From Arcticibacter sp. (GTDB lineage Bacteria > Bacteroidota > Bacteroidia > 2-12-FULL-35-15), in assembly GCA_021155045.1 (NCBI GenBank), contig JAJNQB010000017.1:186001-250000 (forward strand): a DNA stretch of 64,000 bases, given 5' to 3'. The position numbers were made by a program, and so were the translations under genes. Positions 1-9,500 of the stretch are shown here, piece after piece (the first letter of the stretch is position 1; every line of letters begins with the position of its first letter). The notes under the pieces are model-generated. The model saw only the letters and a program-made list of their open reading frames with translations. It made no database searches and was not told the DNA's origin.

Positions 1-277
1 TGTAAAGCGCGGTACTCATATCACTACTATCTGTTGCAGTTACAACATACGTTCCTGCACACAACCCAGAAATATTTTGTGTGTTTGCAGTATAACCAGA
101 TGGTCCAGTCCAAGAATAACCGTAAGGTCCGATTCCGCCAGAAGCAAAAGAATTTGCTGTTCCGTTACACAAACCATTACAGGTAACATTTGTTCCAACG
201 GCTGTTGCAACATGCCCACTGGCAAAACCTATAATGGAAGAAAATGTAATAAATAGTGTAGTAAATAATTTTTTCAT
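1..277 (-). CDS. Secreted SprB-repeat protein, N-terminal part only
   Basis: An ATG at 275-277 opens a frame that stays open to the left edge of the window, giving 92 codons; the rest lies outside. The start is MKKLFTTLF followed by a hydrophobic stretch and a likely signal cleavage after about residue 19-20. Residues about 25-92 match a SprB repeat (VTCNG, SGGIGPYGYSW, ISGLCAGTYVVTATD), a beta-sandwich unit known from the Flavobacterium gliding adhesin SprB and many T9SS cargo proteins. I infer a secreted or surface-attached protein. No sorting domain is visible because the C-terminus is missing. The repeat is closely similar in pattern to those in the protein at 34311-36302. Confidence 0.75.
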   Translation of the reverse strand, partial: MKKLFTTLFITFSSIIGFASGHVATAVGTNVTCNGLCNGTANSFASGGIGPYGYSWTGPSGYTANTQNISGLCAGTYVVTATDSSDMSTALY

Positions 278-432
278 TTGGGAGTAGTTTTAAATTCAAC
301 AATAGTGTATTAATAAGTTTTAGAAGGATTCAATTTTTCAAAAGTGTTTCATGCTTTTCTTTGTGTAAGATGTATGAATTTCTTTATTGGTTGCATTGCT
401 GAAATATTTTATCAAAATCAAAAAAAACAAAA

Positions 433-987
433 ATGAATTATTTAGATATAATACTTTGCATTCCACTTGTTTGGGGCTTGTATAAAGGATTTACAAAAGG
501 ATTGATAATTGAAACTGCTACTTTTGTTGCTTTTGGGCTGGGCGTTTGGGGTGGAATAAAATTTTCTGACTATGTTGCACAAAAACTTACAGAGTGGTTT
601 GATTGGCAATCGCCTTATTTGCCTATTATTTCATTTGCACTAACATTCATTTTAATTATAGCAACTGTTTTTTTAGTTGCCAAATTGGTTCAGCGTGCTG
701 TTGAAGGAATGGCATTAACAGCAATCAATAAAATTGGGGGAGCAATTGTTGGCGCATTAAAATTTGCTATGGTGATGAGCGTAATTATTTTTGTGATTGA
801 TGCTGTTGAGCAGAGTTATCCTTTTATTTCTTTTAAATCTAAAGAAGAATCTTTGCTTTATAAACCAATCGGAAAAATTGCACCAACATTAATCCCTGCA
901 TTAAATAAAAGTAAAATGGCAGCATTAGTGCCAAAGCCAGATGTGGATGTAGAGCTGAAAGTAAAAATGAAAGAAGAAAACAACTAA
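433..987 (+). CDS. cvpA: CvpA family inner-membrane protein
   Basis: A protein of 184 residues with the CvpA layout: an N-terminal hydrophobic helix, the motif LYKGFTKGLI near residue 16, and further membrane segments at about 28-45, 63-85 and 105-122, followed by a charged Lys-rich tail. The CvpA (colicin V production) family consists of small inner-membrane proteins linked to envelope homeostasis; the biochemical role is unsettled. The ATG at 433 is the first in frame and lies after an A-rich leader. Its 3' end overlaps the convergent gene at 984 by four bases. Family assignment is good; the specific function is not known. Confidence 0.85.
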   Translation: MNYLDIILCIPLVWGLYKGFTKGLIIETATFVAFGLGVWGGIKFSDYVAQKLTEWFDWQSPYLPIISFALTFILIIATVFLVAKLVQRAVEGMALTAINKIGGAIVGALKFAMVMSVIIFVIDAVEQSYPFISFKSKEESLLYKPIGKIAPTLIPALNKSKMAALVPKPDVDVELKVKMKEENN

Positions 988-1547
988 ATTCTTCTCAAAG
1001 GAATATATGTTTTTTCGTTTTCAATAATAATATGTCCTTGTTCCGATAGCGCACCAATAATTTCTTTAAATAATTCCGTTACCAAATCGGGTTCTTGTTT
1101 CCAAAACTGTTCTTTGCAAGCCTTTACCGAATCTTCAATCTTTTCTATTTTATAAAAAGCCATTCTTCCTAAGTAAAAAACCACAAGGTCGGATTTTAAA
1201 AGAAGTCTGTTGTCGGTGTTTTTATTTTCAACTATGATTGGCTGTGCTTCCTGTTTTTGTTGAGGTGCAGGAGCTTGTTTGTTTTCTGGAAGTTCATTTG
1301 TTTTTTCAATTCGTTTAACAGCCCACCCAGAGCCATTTCCAACAGCACCGCAAGTAAATTTCATGTTGTGATTTTTTTCGATATACCTTACAAGCGTTGA
1401 TGGGCTTGCTTTTCGAGTCCAATCTTTTTTTTCTATTAAAACAGCTTCACCAATTTTTAAATTAATTAATGAATTAAAAACATGCGAACTCCTTCCTTTT
1501 CCTTTTAAATAAAGGTTTTCGAATTCATTTTCGTTGAGTTTTTTCAT
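984..1547 (-). CDS. Hypothetical cytosolic protein (187 aa)
   Basis: I do not recognise this protein. It has no signal peptide or membrane segment. An N-terminal basic domain (about 1-82, with KGKGRSS near residue 16 and WTRKASPSTLVRYIEK near 43) is joined by a Pro/Gln-rich linker (about 88-112) to a C-terminal helical domain of about 75 residues. The two-domain layout and basic N-terminus would fit a nucleic-acid-binding protein, but that is only a guess. The stop overlaps the convergent cvpA stop by four bases, so the two genes share a 3' boundary with no room for a separate terminator. Codon use looks like that of its neighbours. Confidence 0.7.
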   Translation of the reverse strand: MKKLNENEFENLYLKGKGRSSHVFNSLINLKIGEAVLIEKKDWTRKASPSTLVRYIEKNHNMKFTCGAVGNGSGWAVKRIEKTNELPENKQAPAPQQKQEAQPIIVENKNTDNRLLLKSDLVVFYLGRMAFYKIEKIEDSVKACKEQFWKQEPDLVTELFKEIIGALSEQGHIIIENEKTYIPLRRI

Positions 1548-1732
1548 TTGAATTGATTTTAAGCGAAAATAGTAAAATATCGTTATTAAAAATGTATTAA
1601 TCAGTTTTTAAATATCATATAAAACTGTTTATATATCATTTATGTATTTTTAAAAGTTGCATAAATGTTGTTTAGGTATTGTATAAAAAAGTCCGAACAA
1701 AGTTGTTCGGACTATAATAAGAATAATACCAA

Positions 1733-2233
1733 TTATGCAAATGCACAGATAACTCCACCCATCAATGCTAGCGCAACTGTCCAGTATCCAGCATTAATAG
1801 CAATGTATTTGAATCCTTTGCGTTCAAACAATGCATTCGTTCCTAGTATAGGCAACGCTAGCATTATTCCAGCAATAACACCATGCAAAGCTCCATGTTT
1901 AAAGGTGCGAAAATTTGTTCCGTGTTTTTCCATAAAATCCTTTACCATTAAACTAACATCTGAATTAGGATCTTTTAATCCCGCATCATTTGCTAATATT
2001 GAAAAAATATGCCATTGGTGAATAACCATAAACTGTTCAGCCATGGCAATAAAAAAAGAAAATAAAAAAGACATCCCGAAAATTAAAGCCATGTTGGCTC
2101 CTTTTGCGCTTTCCTCGGTCATTCCAGTGGATTTCATCCAGGCTGTTCCGAAAACTTTTGGGTTGTACCAAACAAAGCCAAGTGCCATTGGTATTAGTGA
2201 TGCGAGAAAAATAATTAGAAAATTTACAGTCAT
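1733..2233 (-). CDS. DUF1761 family membrane protein
   Basis: A 166-residue protein with about four membrane helices (about 3-22, 48-66, 113-131, 144-163). The motif GFVWYNPKVFG near residue 19 followed by W and a TGM segment is typical of DUF1761 membrane proteins, whose function is unknown. It probably sits in the cytoplasmic membrane. The ATG at 2231-2233 begins directly with a hydrophobic helix, which supports the start. It stands alone between unrelated genes. Confidence 0.75.
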   Translation of the reverse strand: MTVNFLIIFLASLIPMALGFVWYNPKVFGTAWMKSTGMTEESAKGANMALIFGMSFLFSFFIAMAEQFMVIHQWHIFSILANDAGLKDPNSDVSLMVKDFMEKHGTNFRTFKHGALHGVIAGIMLALPILGTNALFERKGFKYIAINAGYWTVALALMGGVICAFA

Positions 2234-2295
2234 AGTATTTAGGTTTTGGTTTAACCCAAATATACAAAAAAGGAAAGCTTTATAACAAAGAAAAA

Positions 2296-3543
2296 TTATT
2301 TATTATTAGCGCTATACCTCATGTTTTGTTCTGCATTAAATGCACGAATACTAGCTTTCGTTGCTTTTTCTCGTCCTGAAATTTTGAATGCATCAAGCTT
2401 ATTTAAATACTCTTGCGATTTAATAAAATCGTTTAGCCAAATGTAAGCTTCTCCCAAATTTAATAAAATGGATTCTGTAACACTTTCATTAATCCTAGCT
2501 TTTTTACTTGTTAGGTTACTTTCTTTTAAAGCGGCTTCCCAAGTACTAATTGCTTTACGCAAATATTCTTCACCTTGTTGTTGTGTTGAAGCTTTTGTAA
2601 TAAGGTCATAGCCACTTTTGGCATTTGCCATAGCATCTTTTAAATCATCGTAATTTACTTTTTTAGCCGTTGCAAAACTTACTTGAACGGTACGTGATTT
2701 AGGCATAAAACCATAATTATCATTCAAATAATCGTTAATAGTTTTTAAATTTTCTTTTACAACTCTATCTTGTGCTGCCGCTGCTTCATAATTTTTTTGT
2801 ACTAACCAATATGCCTCTAACTCTGCTTGTGTGTAAAAATCTTTTGAGGTATATGTTCCGTAATTTAAAGTAGAAGGAAACATTTCATCCATTGCAAACT
2901 TTCCGTTTGGCAACAATATTTTTAGTTTCATTAAATGGCGGTAATTAAATTGATAAACATAAGTAAGTGTATCTCTTGTTCTGCCATCAGCTCCTTTAAT
3001 TTGTTTTTTTTGGGTGGTAGCCTTTCCTTCTGTTCCTTCAAACCCATTCATGTTAATTTGAATGATAGCAGCATTTTCGGGCAAACGATTAAAGCCTTCT
3101 AGCTTTATATGTTGTGATGCTAATAATTCATTGTTAAATTCTTTATCATAAAAAGGTTCTGTAACCACCGCTTTAATGGGCGCTGGTTTGGGAATAAATG
3201 TTGGGCGAGGAGTTACAGCCTGTAATTCAGGAGTTAAACGAAACCAAACATTTAATTGTGTTTCTACAGTTAATGAATCTTGTTTTCTGGTTTCTAAATA
3301 TTTTTTCATTTCTGCTTTGTAATCAGCCTCTGCTTTTGTTGATGCAGCCTGATAAGTAGCCTTAGCTGTTGCATTTTTTTGTAGATAGTCTGATAATATT
3401 AAAACTTGGTAATTTTTAACGGTTTTATCCAAAGGTGTTACAGGTAATTGTGTGTAATTTATTGTAACTGGCGAATAAGAAATTTTTTGTGAGTAAGCCA
3501 AAACACTTGCCAATAATAAGAAAGAAGTAATTATTTTTTTCAT
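2296..3543 (-). CDS. Secreted hypothetical protein with helical C-terminal repeats
   Basis: A 415-residue protein starting MKKIITSFLLLASVLAYSQ, a clear signal peptide with predicted cleavage after about residue 18. No lipobox and no T9SS sorting domain are seen, so it is probably periplasmic. Residues about 20-110 hold an N-terminal domain with a long charged helix. About 150-230 carries a predicted beta-rich part. The C-terminal third (about 290-415) looks like two or three degenerate TPR-type helical pairs (AYIWLNDFIKSQEYLNKL). I do not recognise a family with a known role. It is a single gene flanked by non-coding DNA upstream. Confidence 0.65.
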   Translation of the reverse strand: MKKIITSFLLLASVLAYSQKISYSPVTINYTQLPVTPLDKTVKNYQVLILSDYLQKNATAKATYQAASTKAEADYKAEMKKYLETRKQDSLTVETQLNVWFRLTPELQAVTPRPTFIPKPAPIKAVVTEPFYDKEFNNELLASQHIKLEGFNRLPENAAIIQINMNGFEGTEGKATTQKKQIKGADGRTRDTLTYVYQFNYRHLMKLKILLPNGKFAMDEMFPSTLNYGTYTSKDFYTQAELEAYWLVQKNYEAAAAQDRVVKENLKTINDYLNDNYGFMPKSRTVQVSFATAKKVNYDDLKDAMANAKSGYDLITKASTQQQGEEYLRKAISTWEAALKESNLTSKKARINESVTESILLNLGEAYIWLNDFIKSQEYLNKLDAFKISGREKATKASIRAFNAEQNMRYSANNK

Positions 3544-3615
3544 TTTTATGTTTTTTTATGCAATACAATAATACAATATTATTGCCAAAGTAGAAAATCT
3601 TTGCAAACTCATAAC

Positions 3616-3640
3616 TACAGATTCCGTATCGGTATAATCC
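3616..3640 (+). repeat. 25-bp dispersed motif, copy 1
   Basis: The core is TACAGATTC, two variable bases, TATCGGTATAATC. Related copies lie at 13092-13116 (same strand) and 27556-27580 (opposite strand). Here it directly abuts and partly overlaps the 111-bp element that follows. Found by eye. Confidence 0.6.
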
Positions 3641-3745
3641 CGATTTAGTGTTTGTTAGAATTTCTTATCTCCATAAAATACAATAAGTCTTATAACCACT
3701 AAATCGTAGGCAGTTCAAATAATGAACTGCCTATTTAGGGTTAAA
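3635..3745 (+). repeat. 111-bp dispersed element, copy 1
   Basis: This stretch matches 40986-41096 over its whole length in the same orientation, with about a dozen differences. It has internal inverted repeats: CGATTTAGTG at 3641-3650 pairs perfectly with 3697-3706, and GGCAGTTC pairs with GAACTGCC around an AAATAAT loop at about 3709-3731. No reading frame spans it. It behaves like a small structured non-coding repeat (MITE- or REP-like), but I cannot tell whether it is mobile or transcribed. Confidence 0.7.
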
Positions 3746-3770
3746 CACACTCTTAATTTTTTTTCATAAA

Positions 3771-3798
3771 AAAACTCCCGATGAAAATCGGGAGTTTT
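3771..3798. terminator. Hairpin terminator below the DUF2795 gene
   Basis: Twelve-base arms AAAACTCCCGAT and ATCGGGAGTTTT close a GAAA loop. The A and T runs on both sides allow it to act in either direction. It lies 18 bases past the stop of the minus-strand gene at 3816. Confidence 0.85.
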
Positions 3799-3815
3799 TA
3801 GTTATTTATGAAATA

Positions 3816-4037
3816 TTAATATTCATCTTCGTTAAAAAAGAAATCTTCTTTTGTTGGATAATCTGGCCAAATTTCTTCAATTGATTCATACGATTCTCCT
3901 TCGTCTTCAATTTCTTGAAGGTTTTCAATTACTTCCATTGGCGCGCCAGAACGAATAGAAAAATCAATCAATTCATCTTTTGTTGCGGGCCAAGGCGCAT
4001 CTTCTAAGTTTTTTGCTAGTTCAAGTGTCCAGTACAT
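3816..4037 (-). CDS. DUF2795 family small acidic protein
   Basis: A 73-residue acidic protein beginning MYWTLELAKNLEDAPWPATK, the hallmark of a short DUF2795 protein conserved across Bacteroidota. The WPATKDELIDFSIRSGAP segment forms the conserved helical core, and the C-terminus is rich in Asp/Glu and aromatic residues. No function is established. It is a single gene with its own terminator (3771-3798). The leader upstream (4038-4247) is AT-rich and holds nothing I recognise beyond possible promoter sequence. Confidence 0.85.
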   Translation of the reverse strand: MYWTLELAKNLEDAPWPATKDELIDFSIRSGAPMEVIENLQEIEDEGESYESIEEIWPDYPTKEDFFFNEDEY

Positions 4038-4247
4038 AATCTTATTTTATTTGAATATTTGTAACGTTATTTTTTAAAGATTGTTTCATAGAGTAAAAAA
4101 ATTTACTCTCTAATTTTCTGCAAAAGTAAAAATTAAATTGAGTTATCAAAGGTTTTAAGAGAGAAACTATTTTTTTTATTAAACAAATCGTTAAAAAGCC
4201 TTAAACAAAGCTATTCAAGGGAAAAGAGATGAAGAAAAGTGGGTAAT

Positions 4248-4802
4248 TTACATTCTAGCTTTCCAAGGAATTTCTTTTGCATTTAAATCCATTGTTAATT
4301 TTCGGGATAGAACAAATAAATAATCACTTAGTCGGTTTAAATATTTTATAACTAAATCAGCCACAAAACTATTTTCGGAAAGATGAATGGTTAGTCGTTC
4401 TGCTCTGCGACAAACACAACGAGCAATGTGGCAATAGGAAACAGTGGTATGTCCTCCCGGCAAAACAAAAGAACGCATTTCTGGAAGCGTTTCATTCATT
4501 TTATCTATTTCATTTTCAAGTAAAGTAACATCTTCTTCTTTTAAGTCCGGAATCTTCATTTTGCTTTTTTCTGGGTCAGAAGCCAAGGAAGAGCCAATCG
4601 TGAATAACCGGTCTTGTATTTCTAAAAGCGTTTTTAGCACATGTTCCTCTATTTTTTGGTCGCGAATTAAACCAATGTATGAATTCAACTCATCAACGGT
4701 GCCATAAGCTTCAATTCTTATGTGGTGCTTAGGAACACGAGTGCCTCCAATCAACGATGTTTGACCTTTGTCGCCAGTTTTTGTATATATTTTAAAAGCC
4801 AT
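4248..4802 (-). CDS. pduO: ATP:cob(I)alamin adenosyltransferase, PduO type
   Basis: A 184-residue enzyme of the PduO/MMAB family, which transfers the adenosyl group of ATP to cob(I)alamin to make adenosylcobalamin in the cytosol. The family signature is present: TKTGDKGQTSLIGG at residues 6-19 (ATP-binding N-terminus), EAYGTVDELNS near 32-42, the CRRAERL segment near 131, and the final NRLSDYLFVLSR helix. Length matches single-domain members. The ATG at 4802 precedes the conserved start closely. The next gene upstream, an ABC ATPase at 4823, is on the same strand only 20 bases away, so the two may be cotranscribed, but it is not an obvious vitamin B12 transporter. No methylmalonyl-CoA mutase is seen in this window. 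Confidence 0.93.
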   Translation of the reverse strand: MAFKIYTKTGDKGQTSLIGGTRVPKHHIRIEAYGTVDELNSYIGLIRDQKIEEHVLKTLLEIQDRLFTIGSSLASDPEKSKMKIPDLKEEDVTLLENEIDKMNETLPEMRSFVLPGGHTTVSYCHIARCVCRRAERLTIHLSENSFVADLVIKYLNRLSDYLFVLSRKLTMDLNAKEIPWKARM

Positions 4803-4822
4803 TGTAATTCTAATTATTTGTA

Positions 4823-5542
4823 CTAATGAACTAATCTACTGCCCACAGTCGTTATATTTTCATTCTTATAATCTCGTTCTACTTCTCCATCTTTTAGTCG
4901 AACAATTCTATGGGCGTGTTGAGCAATATCTTCTTCATGTGTAACAAGTATAATGGTGTTTCCTTGTTTGTGGATATCTTCCAACAATGCCATTATTTCT
5001 ACTGATGTTTTTGAATCTAAATTTCCAGTAGGTTCATCTGCTAAAATAATTGCAGGGTTGTTTACTAGCGCTCTTGCAATAGCAACACGTTGGCGCTGAC
5101 CGCCAGACAATTCATTTGGTTTGTGCATTATGCGTTCGCCTAAACCAACTTGTTCCATAACTTCTTTTGCACGTTTTATGCGATTTTCTTTTGAAAATCC
5201 AGCATAAACAAGGGGAAGCATTACATTGTCCAAAGATGTAGAACGAGGAAGTAAATTAAACGACTGAAAAACAAAGCCTATTTCTTTGTTTCGAATTTCT
5301 GCAAGTTCATTATCGAGCATTTTAGCAACCGATTTTCCATTCAATATATATTCACCACTCGAAGGACTGTCTAAACAACCAAGAACATTCATCAAAGTAC
5401 TTTTTCCAGAACCAGAAGGACCCATCAAAGCAACAAATTCATTTTTGTATATATCTAATGAAACAGAACGAAGTGCATGAATAACTTCCGTTCCTATTTT
5501 ATAAGCTTTTGCAATATTTTTTAATTCTATGATTTTTTGCAT
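4823..5542 (-). CDS. ABC transporter ATP-binding protein, LolD/MacB type
   Basis: A 239-residue nucleotide-binding subunit. Walker [10 protein letters not shown] is at residues 41-49, the Q-loop Gln at about 93, the signature LSGGQ at 145-149, Walker B IILADEP at 165-171, and the H-loop His near 205. The sequence between ([32 protein letters not shown]) is that of the LolD/MacB/FtsE branch, which usually partners FtsX-like permeases in lipoprotein release or efflux. No permease gene adjoins it, so it is an orphan ATPase here. It ends 20 bases before the cobalamin adenosyltransferase on the same strand. Confidence 0.9.
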   Translation of the reverse strand: MQKIIELKNIAKAYKIGTEVIHALRSVSLDIYKNEFVALMGPSGSGKSTLMNVLGCLDSPSSGEYILNGKSVAKMLDNELAEIRNKEIGFVFQSFNLLPRSTSLDNVMLPLVYAGFSKENRIKRAKEVMEQVGLGERIMHKPNELSGGQRQRVAIARALVNNPAIILADEPTGNLDSKTSVEIMALLEDIHKQGNTIILVTHEEDIAQHAHRIVRLKDGEVERDYKNENITTVGSRLVH

Positions 5543-5602
5543 GTAGAATACGCGCTAATTATTTTGCTAATGTACTACTAAAAAACAAGAGATTTTATGT
5601 TT

Positions 5603-6379
5603 TTAAAAACGAATCATAAAATGTTGTTTGGCTTGTTCCTTTCTAAAAAAAACAATACCAATGTGAAACAAATCTATTGTTATAGTTACTTCTGAATTTT
5701 GTTTTATTTCTTTCCAAGCTTCTGTCATTTCGGAGCTCCAATATATATCATCAAAAACAAAAATGCTTTCTGAATGTTTTTTTTGCAAACAAGATTTAAA
5801 ATAATTTAGAGTGGCTTCTTTGCGATGGTTTCCATCAAAAAACACAAAATCCAAATTTTTTAAGTTTTTTATTTCAGAATCAAGAACATCATCAAAATTT
5901 CCAATAATTGATTTAATATTTTTAATCTCTAATTCTTTAAAATTTTGATTCGCAACTTTTGCAGTTTCACTTGCCCCTTCAATTGTAATTACATTTGCTT
6001 TTTGGCTTGCTTTTGCAAGATAAGAAGTAGTTATTCCTAAAGATGTTCCTAACTCTAAAATACTTGAGGGTTGAAAATGATTAACCAACCGAAAAAGCAA
6101 TTGAGCATATTTTGGTTGTTTTAGAGATTTTTTAGCAATTTGCTTTATTTGTTTTTTATACTTTTTTGCATTTGCACCCAAATCATCAACTTCAATTTTA
6201 TTAATATTTGTAAGCATTTGAGTGCGAATCTTTTCAATTTCGAGGTACGAATAATAAGGGCTGTAATTGTAAATAACCGTTGTTACAAGTTCAAAAATAA
6301 AAGGAGAGTGAACAGAATGTTCGTTTTTAGCCTTCAGGAGATAATATACGTATCGAATTGCTAAATGCAGATTTTTCAC
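5603..6379 (-). CDS. Class I SAM-dependent methyltransferase, O-methyltransferase-like
   Basis: A 258-residue protein whose C-terminal two thirds hold a Rossmann-type methyltransferase. Motif I, SILELGTSLGITTSYLAK, near residues 109-126 binds S-adenosylmethionine. VITIEG near 134 is the acidic ribose-binding end of strand 2, and LDFVFFDGNHRKEATLNYF near 178-196 resembles the catechol O-methyltransferase (COMT)-like group, where the Asp and His sit near the active site. The N-terminal 100 residues form helices. The substrate cannot be inferred; the neighbours give no clue. The gene lies 60 bases before the ABC ATPase on the same strand. Confidence 0.75.
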   Translation of the reverse strand: MKNLHLAIRYVYYLLKAKNEHSVHSPFIFELVTTVIYNYSPYYSYLEIEKIRTQMLTNINKIEVDDLGANAKKYKKQIKQIAKKSLKQPKYAQLLFRLVNHFQPSSILELGTSLGITTSYLAKASQKANVITIEGASETAKVANQNFKELEIKNIKSIIGNFDDVLDSEIKNLKNLDFVFFDGNHRKEATLNYFKSCLQKKHSESIFVFDDIYWSSEMTEAWKEIKQNSEVTITIDLFHIGIVFFRKEQAKQHFMIRF

Positions 6380-6482
6380 AAAACAAATGTAAGATTTATC
6401 CCTTTATCCTTAAATTATGATAGTTCAAATGCAACTTTCAGCTACAAAAAAGAGTCATTAGTAGTAGAAAAACACTAAAAAG

Positions 6483-6514
6483 TTGGGTCAAATGCTAATT
6501 ATAGTTTAACTTTG
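6483..6514 (+). promoter_or_regulatory. Bacteroidota-type promoter of the type-B T9SS gene
   Basis: A -33 TTG at 6483-6485 and a -7 TAACTTTG at 6507-6514 are separated by 21 bases, matching the primary sigma consensus of Bacteroidota (TTG, 19-23 bases, TAnnTTTG). The predicted transcript starts near 6520, giving a leader of about 60 bases before the ATG at 6581. Confidence 0.7.
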
Positions 6515-6580
6515 CAGACTCAAAACAACATGAAACCGTTTAATTTTGAATGAATTAACAAAAATTTATCTCCATAAGAA

Positions 6581-9500
6581 ATGATACAAAAAATTAAGAA
6601 TAAAGGAATTTTGATAACATCATTATTAATAATGTTAGTGTTTTCTTTATCAACAAAAGCTTCTCATATAGCTGGAGGAGAGATTACTTACACTTGTTTA
6701 GGTGGGAATCAATTCCAAATTAATTTGAACCTTTTTGTGGATTGTTTGGGCTTTAACCCAGGAGCAAGCCAAACCATAAATTTTACTAGTACTTGCGGAG
6801 GAAATGCAAATCTTACTGTAAATGTTACACCAGCAACAACAAATGGGCAAGAGATATCTCAATTGTGTGCACCTCAATTACCAAACAGTACTTGTAACGG
6901 AGGAACATTGCCAGGAATGTGGCTTTTTAGCTATACAGGAGTTGTAACGCTTGCGCCTCCTTGTGATACATGGACAATGAGTTGGAGTACATGTTGTAGA
7001 AACTCTGCTATTACTAATCTTTCGGCTGCAAGTAGTAATTATTATGTTGCCGCTACCCTCAATAGTGGAACTGCTCCTTGTAATAGCTCACCACAATTTA
7101 CAGCACAACCTATTCCTTATGTATGTGTTGGTCAACCTGTAAATTATAGTTATGGTGTTTTGGAGCCAGATGGCGATTCTTTGTATTATCAATTAATTTC
7201 TGCTTTAGATGCAGCTGGTGTAAACTCAACTTATAATGCAGGTTATTCTGGAACATCACCAATACCTGGTATAACAATAAATTCAAACACGGGATTATTA
7301 AGTTTTACTCCTGCAACTGTTGGTAATTTTGTAGTAGTTGTTTTAGTTACTGAATATAATTCAGCAGGACAAGTAGTAGGAACAGTTATGCGCGACATAC
7401 AGTTTGTTGTTCAAAATTGTACTAACCAAGTACCAAACCCTTTGGGCGGAAACATTACAAGTTTTAGTGGAAGTGCTGTTCAGACAGGACCATTTTCAAT
7501 CGAATTATGTGCTGGTAATAATTTTAGTTTTTCATCTTCTTATACTGATCCAAACCCAACAGATGTACTTACCTACATTTCAAATATTACATCTGCCTTG
7601 CCTGGTTCTACTATTACTTCATCTGGAACAAACCCCTTGAACTTGAATATTAGTTGGAGTGCACCAGCAGGAACTCAGGGTCAAAATTTAACGTTCACAG
7701 TTACTGTGCAGGATGGAGCTTGTCCGATACAAGGTCAGCAAACGTTTGTTTATAGTGTAAGTATTTTAGATGCAACAACAACCAACCCAGATGTTACAAT
7801 TTGTGGTTCTCAAACAGCACAACTGAATGCCTATGGAGGAAGTGTTTTCAACTGGTCGGTTGTTAGTGGACCTCCAATGGTTGTCGGAACTAATTTTTCA
7901 TGTAACCCTTGCTCAAACCCTGTTGCTAGTCCATCTGCAACAACTACTTATGCCGTAGTGAGTGATTTAAGCGGAAGCTGTGATAACGTGGATACGGTTA
8001 CTGTTTTTGTAGTGCCAAATTTTACTTATAATGTAACGCAGAGTTCAACTAGCTCATGTTTGTTACAACCTATACAATTAGATGTTGCTAACTTAACGCC
8101 AGTTGCGGCAGGTTATACTTTTAGTTGGAGCCCGGGAACCTATTTAAACGCAACAAATATTCAAAATCCTATTGCAACAATTACAGCTCCTGGCACATAT
8201 ACTTACACTGTAACAGTTACAAGCCCTCAGGGATGTATTAAAACAGATAATGTTACAATATCCGTAGTTCCTGCTGTTTCACCAATAATTACTGCACATA
8301 ATGATACAACTTTTTGTGCAGGAAGTACCGCATCATTAAGTGTTACATTTGGTAACGGAGTTCCTGCAACATGTGGTGCAAGTGCAACTGGAGGTTGTGC
8401 GGCTTCTGTTCCAATAGTTACTGGCACTGGAGTTATTGCCTCTGTTTATCCAACTCCATTTTGTGGCTTTTGGAACAATGGAAGAGTTCAGATGTTATTT
8501 ACAGCAGCGGAATTAAATGCTTTAGGTTTTGTTGGAGGAAAAATAACTTCTTTAGCATTAAATATTTCTCAAAAACAAAGTACTCAGCCATACAATGGCT
8601 TTACAATAAAAATAGGCTGTACGAGCCTTGCATCATTACCAAGTGCATCTTATCAAGTAGTTCCAACAACAGTTTTCGGACCAACAGCTACAACAACAGC
8701 TTTAGGATGGAACACATATAATTTTGCAACCGTTTATGAATGGGACGGTATTTCAAACTTAATTGTAGAAATATGTTATAGTAATGCATCTTGGACTAGC
8801 AATGATGTTGTAAATAAAACTACTACTACATTTGCTTCCGTTGTTGCCTCATGGCAAGACCCTAGCCCAGGTTGTACTTACGCAACACCGAGCACAGGGT
8901 ATTCTCAGTTTGAACGACCAAATGTTCGCTTTGGGACATGCGCTGTTGCTGCAAATCCAGCTAACTACAGTTATTTATGGGCTCCAGCAGGAGGCAATAT
9001 TGCTAATTCAACAGCTCAAAATACAACAGCACAACCAACTACCACCACCACATTTACTGTAACAGTAACCGATATTGCTGGAGGCTGTACCTCAACAGAC
9101 AGCGTACTAGTAAATGTTATTAATGTAAATGCGCTAAGCATAACACCAGCTGGACCATTTTGCGTAAATGGCACTACTTCCACATTAGCAGTAAATGTAC
9201 CAATGAGTTATGGAACATGGAGCGGACCGGGCGTAAATGCTACAACAGGAGTATTTAATCCTACAACAGCAGGTGTAGGAACACATCAAATTATTTTTGC
9301 TGTAAATGGAGCCTGTGGAACAGGCGCTGATACAATAAATATTACCGTTATCCCTCAACCTGACGCAACAATTAATGTTGTTCCAAATCAATGCTCTACT
9401 GGAACACCAATAACCTTATCTGCAGCAACTGCTGGAGGAACATGGAGTGGAACGGGAATTACAAATACAACTTCAGGAATTTTTGACCCAGCCACAGCAG

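Noticed and set aside
40..225. 61-codon minus-strand frame at the left edge
   Set aside because: It overlaps the SprB-repeat frame (1-277) in another phase; the SprB frame has a signal peptide and a recognisable repeat.
4823..5542. ABC ATPase as a vitamin B12 importer with the adjacent adenosyltransferase
   Set aside because: Its sequence is of the LolD/MacB branch and no B12 permease or binding protein is nearby; the 20-base spacing alone is weak evidence.
8227..9391. Several frames of 60-120 codons on both strands inside the type-B T9SS gene
   Set aside because: They overlap one long gene with a continuous, domain-rich reading frame and show no family features.
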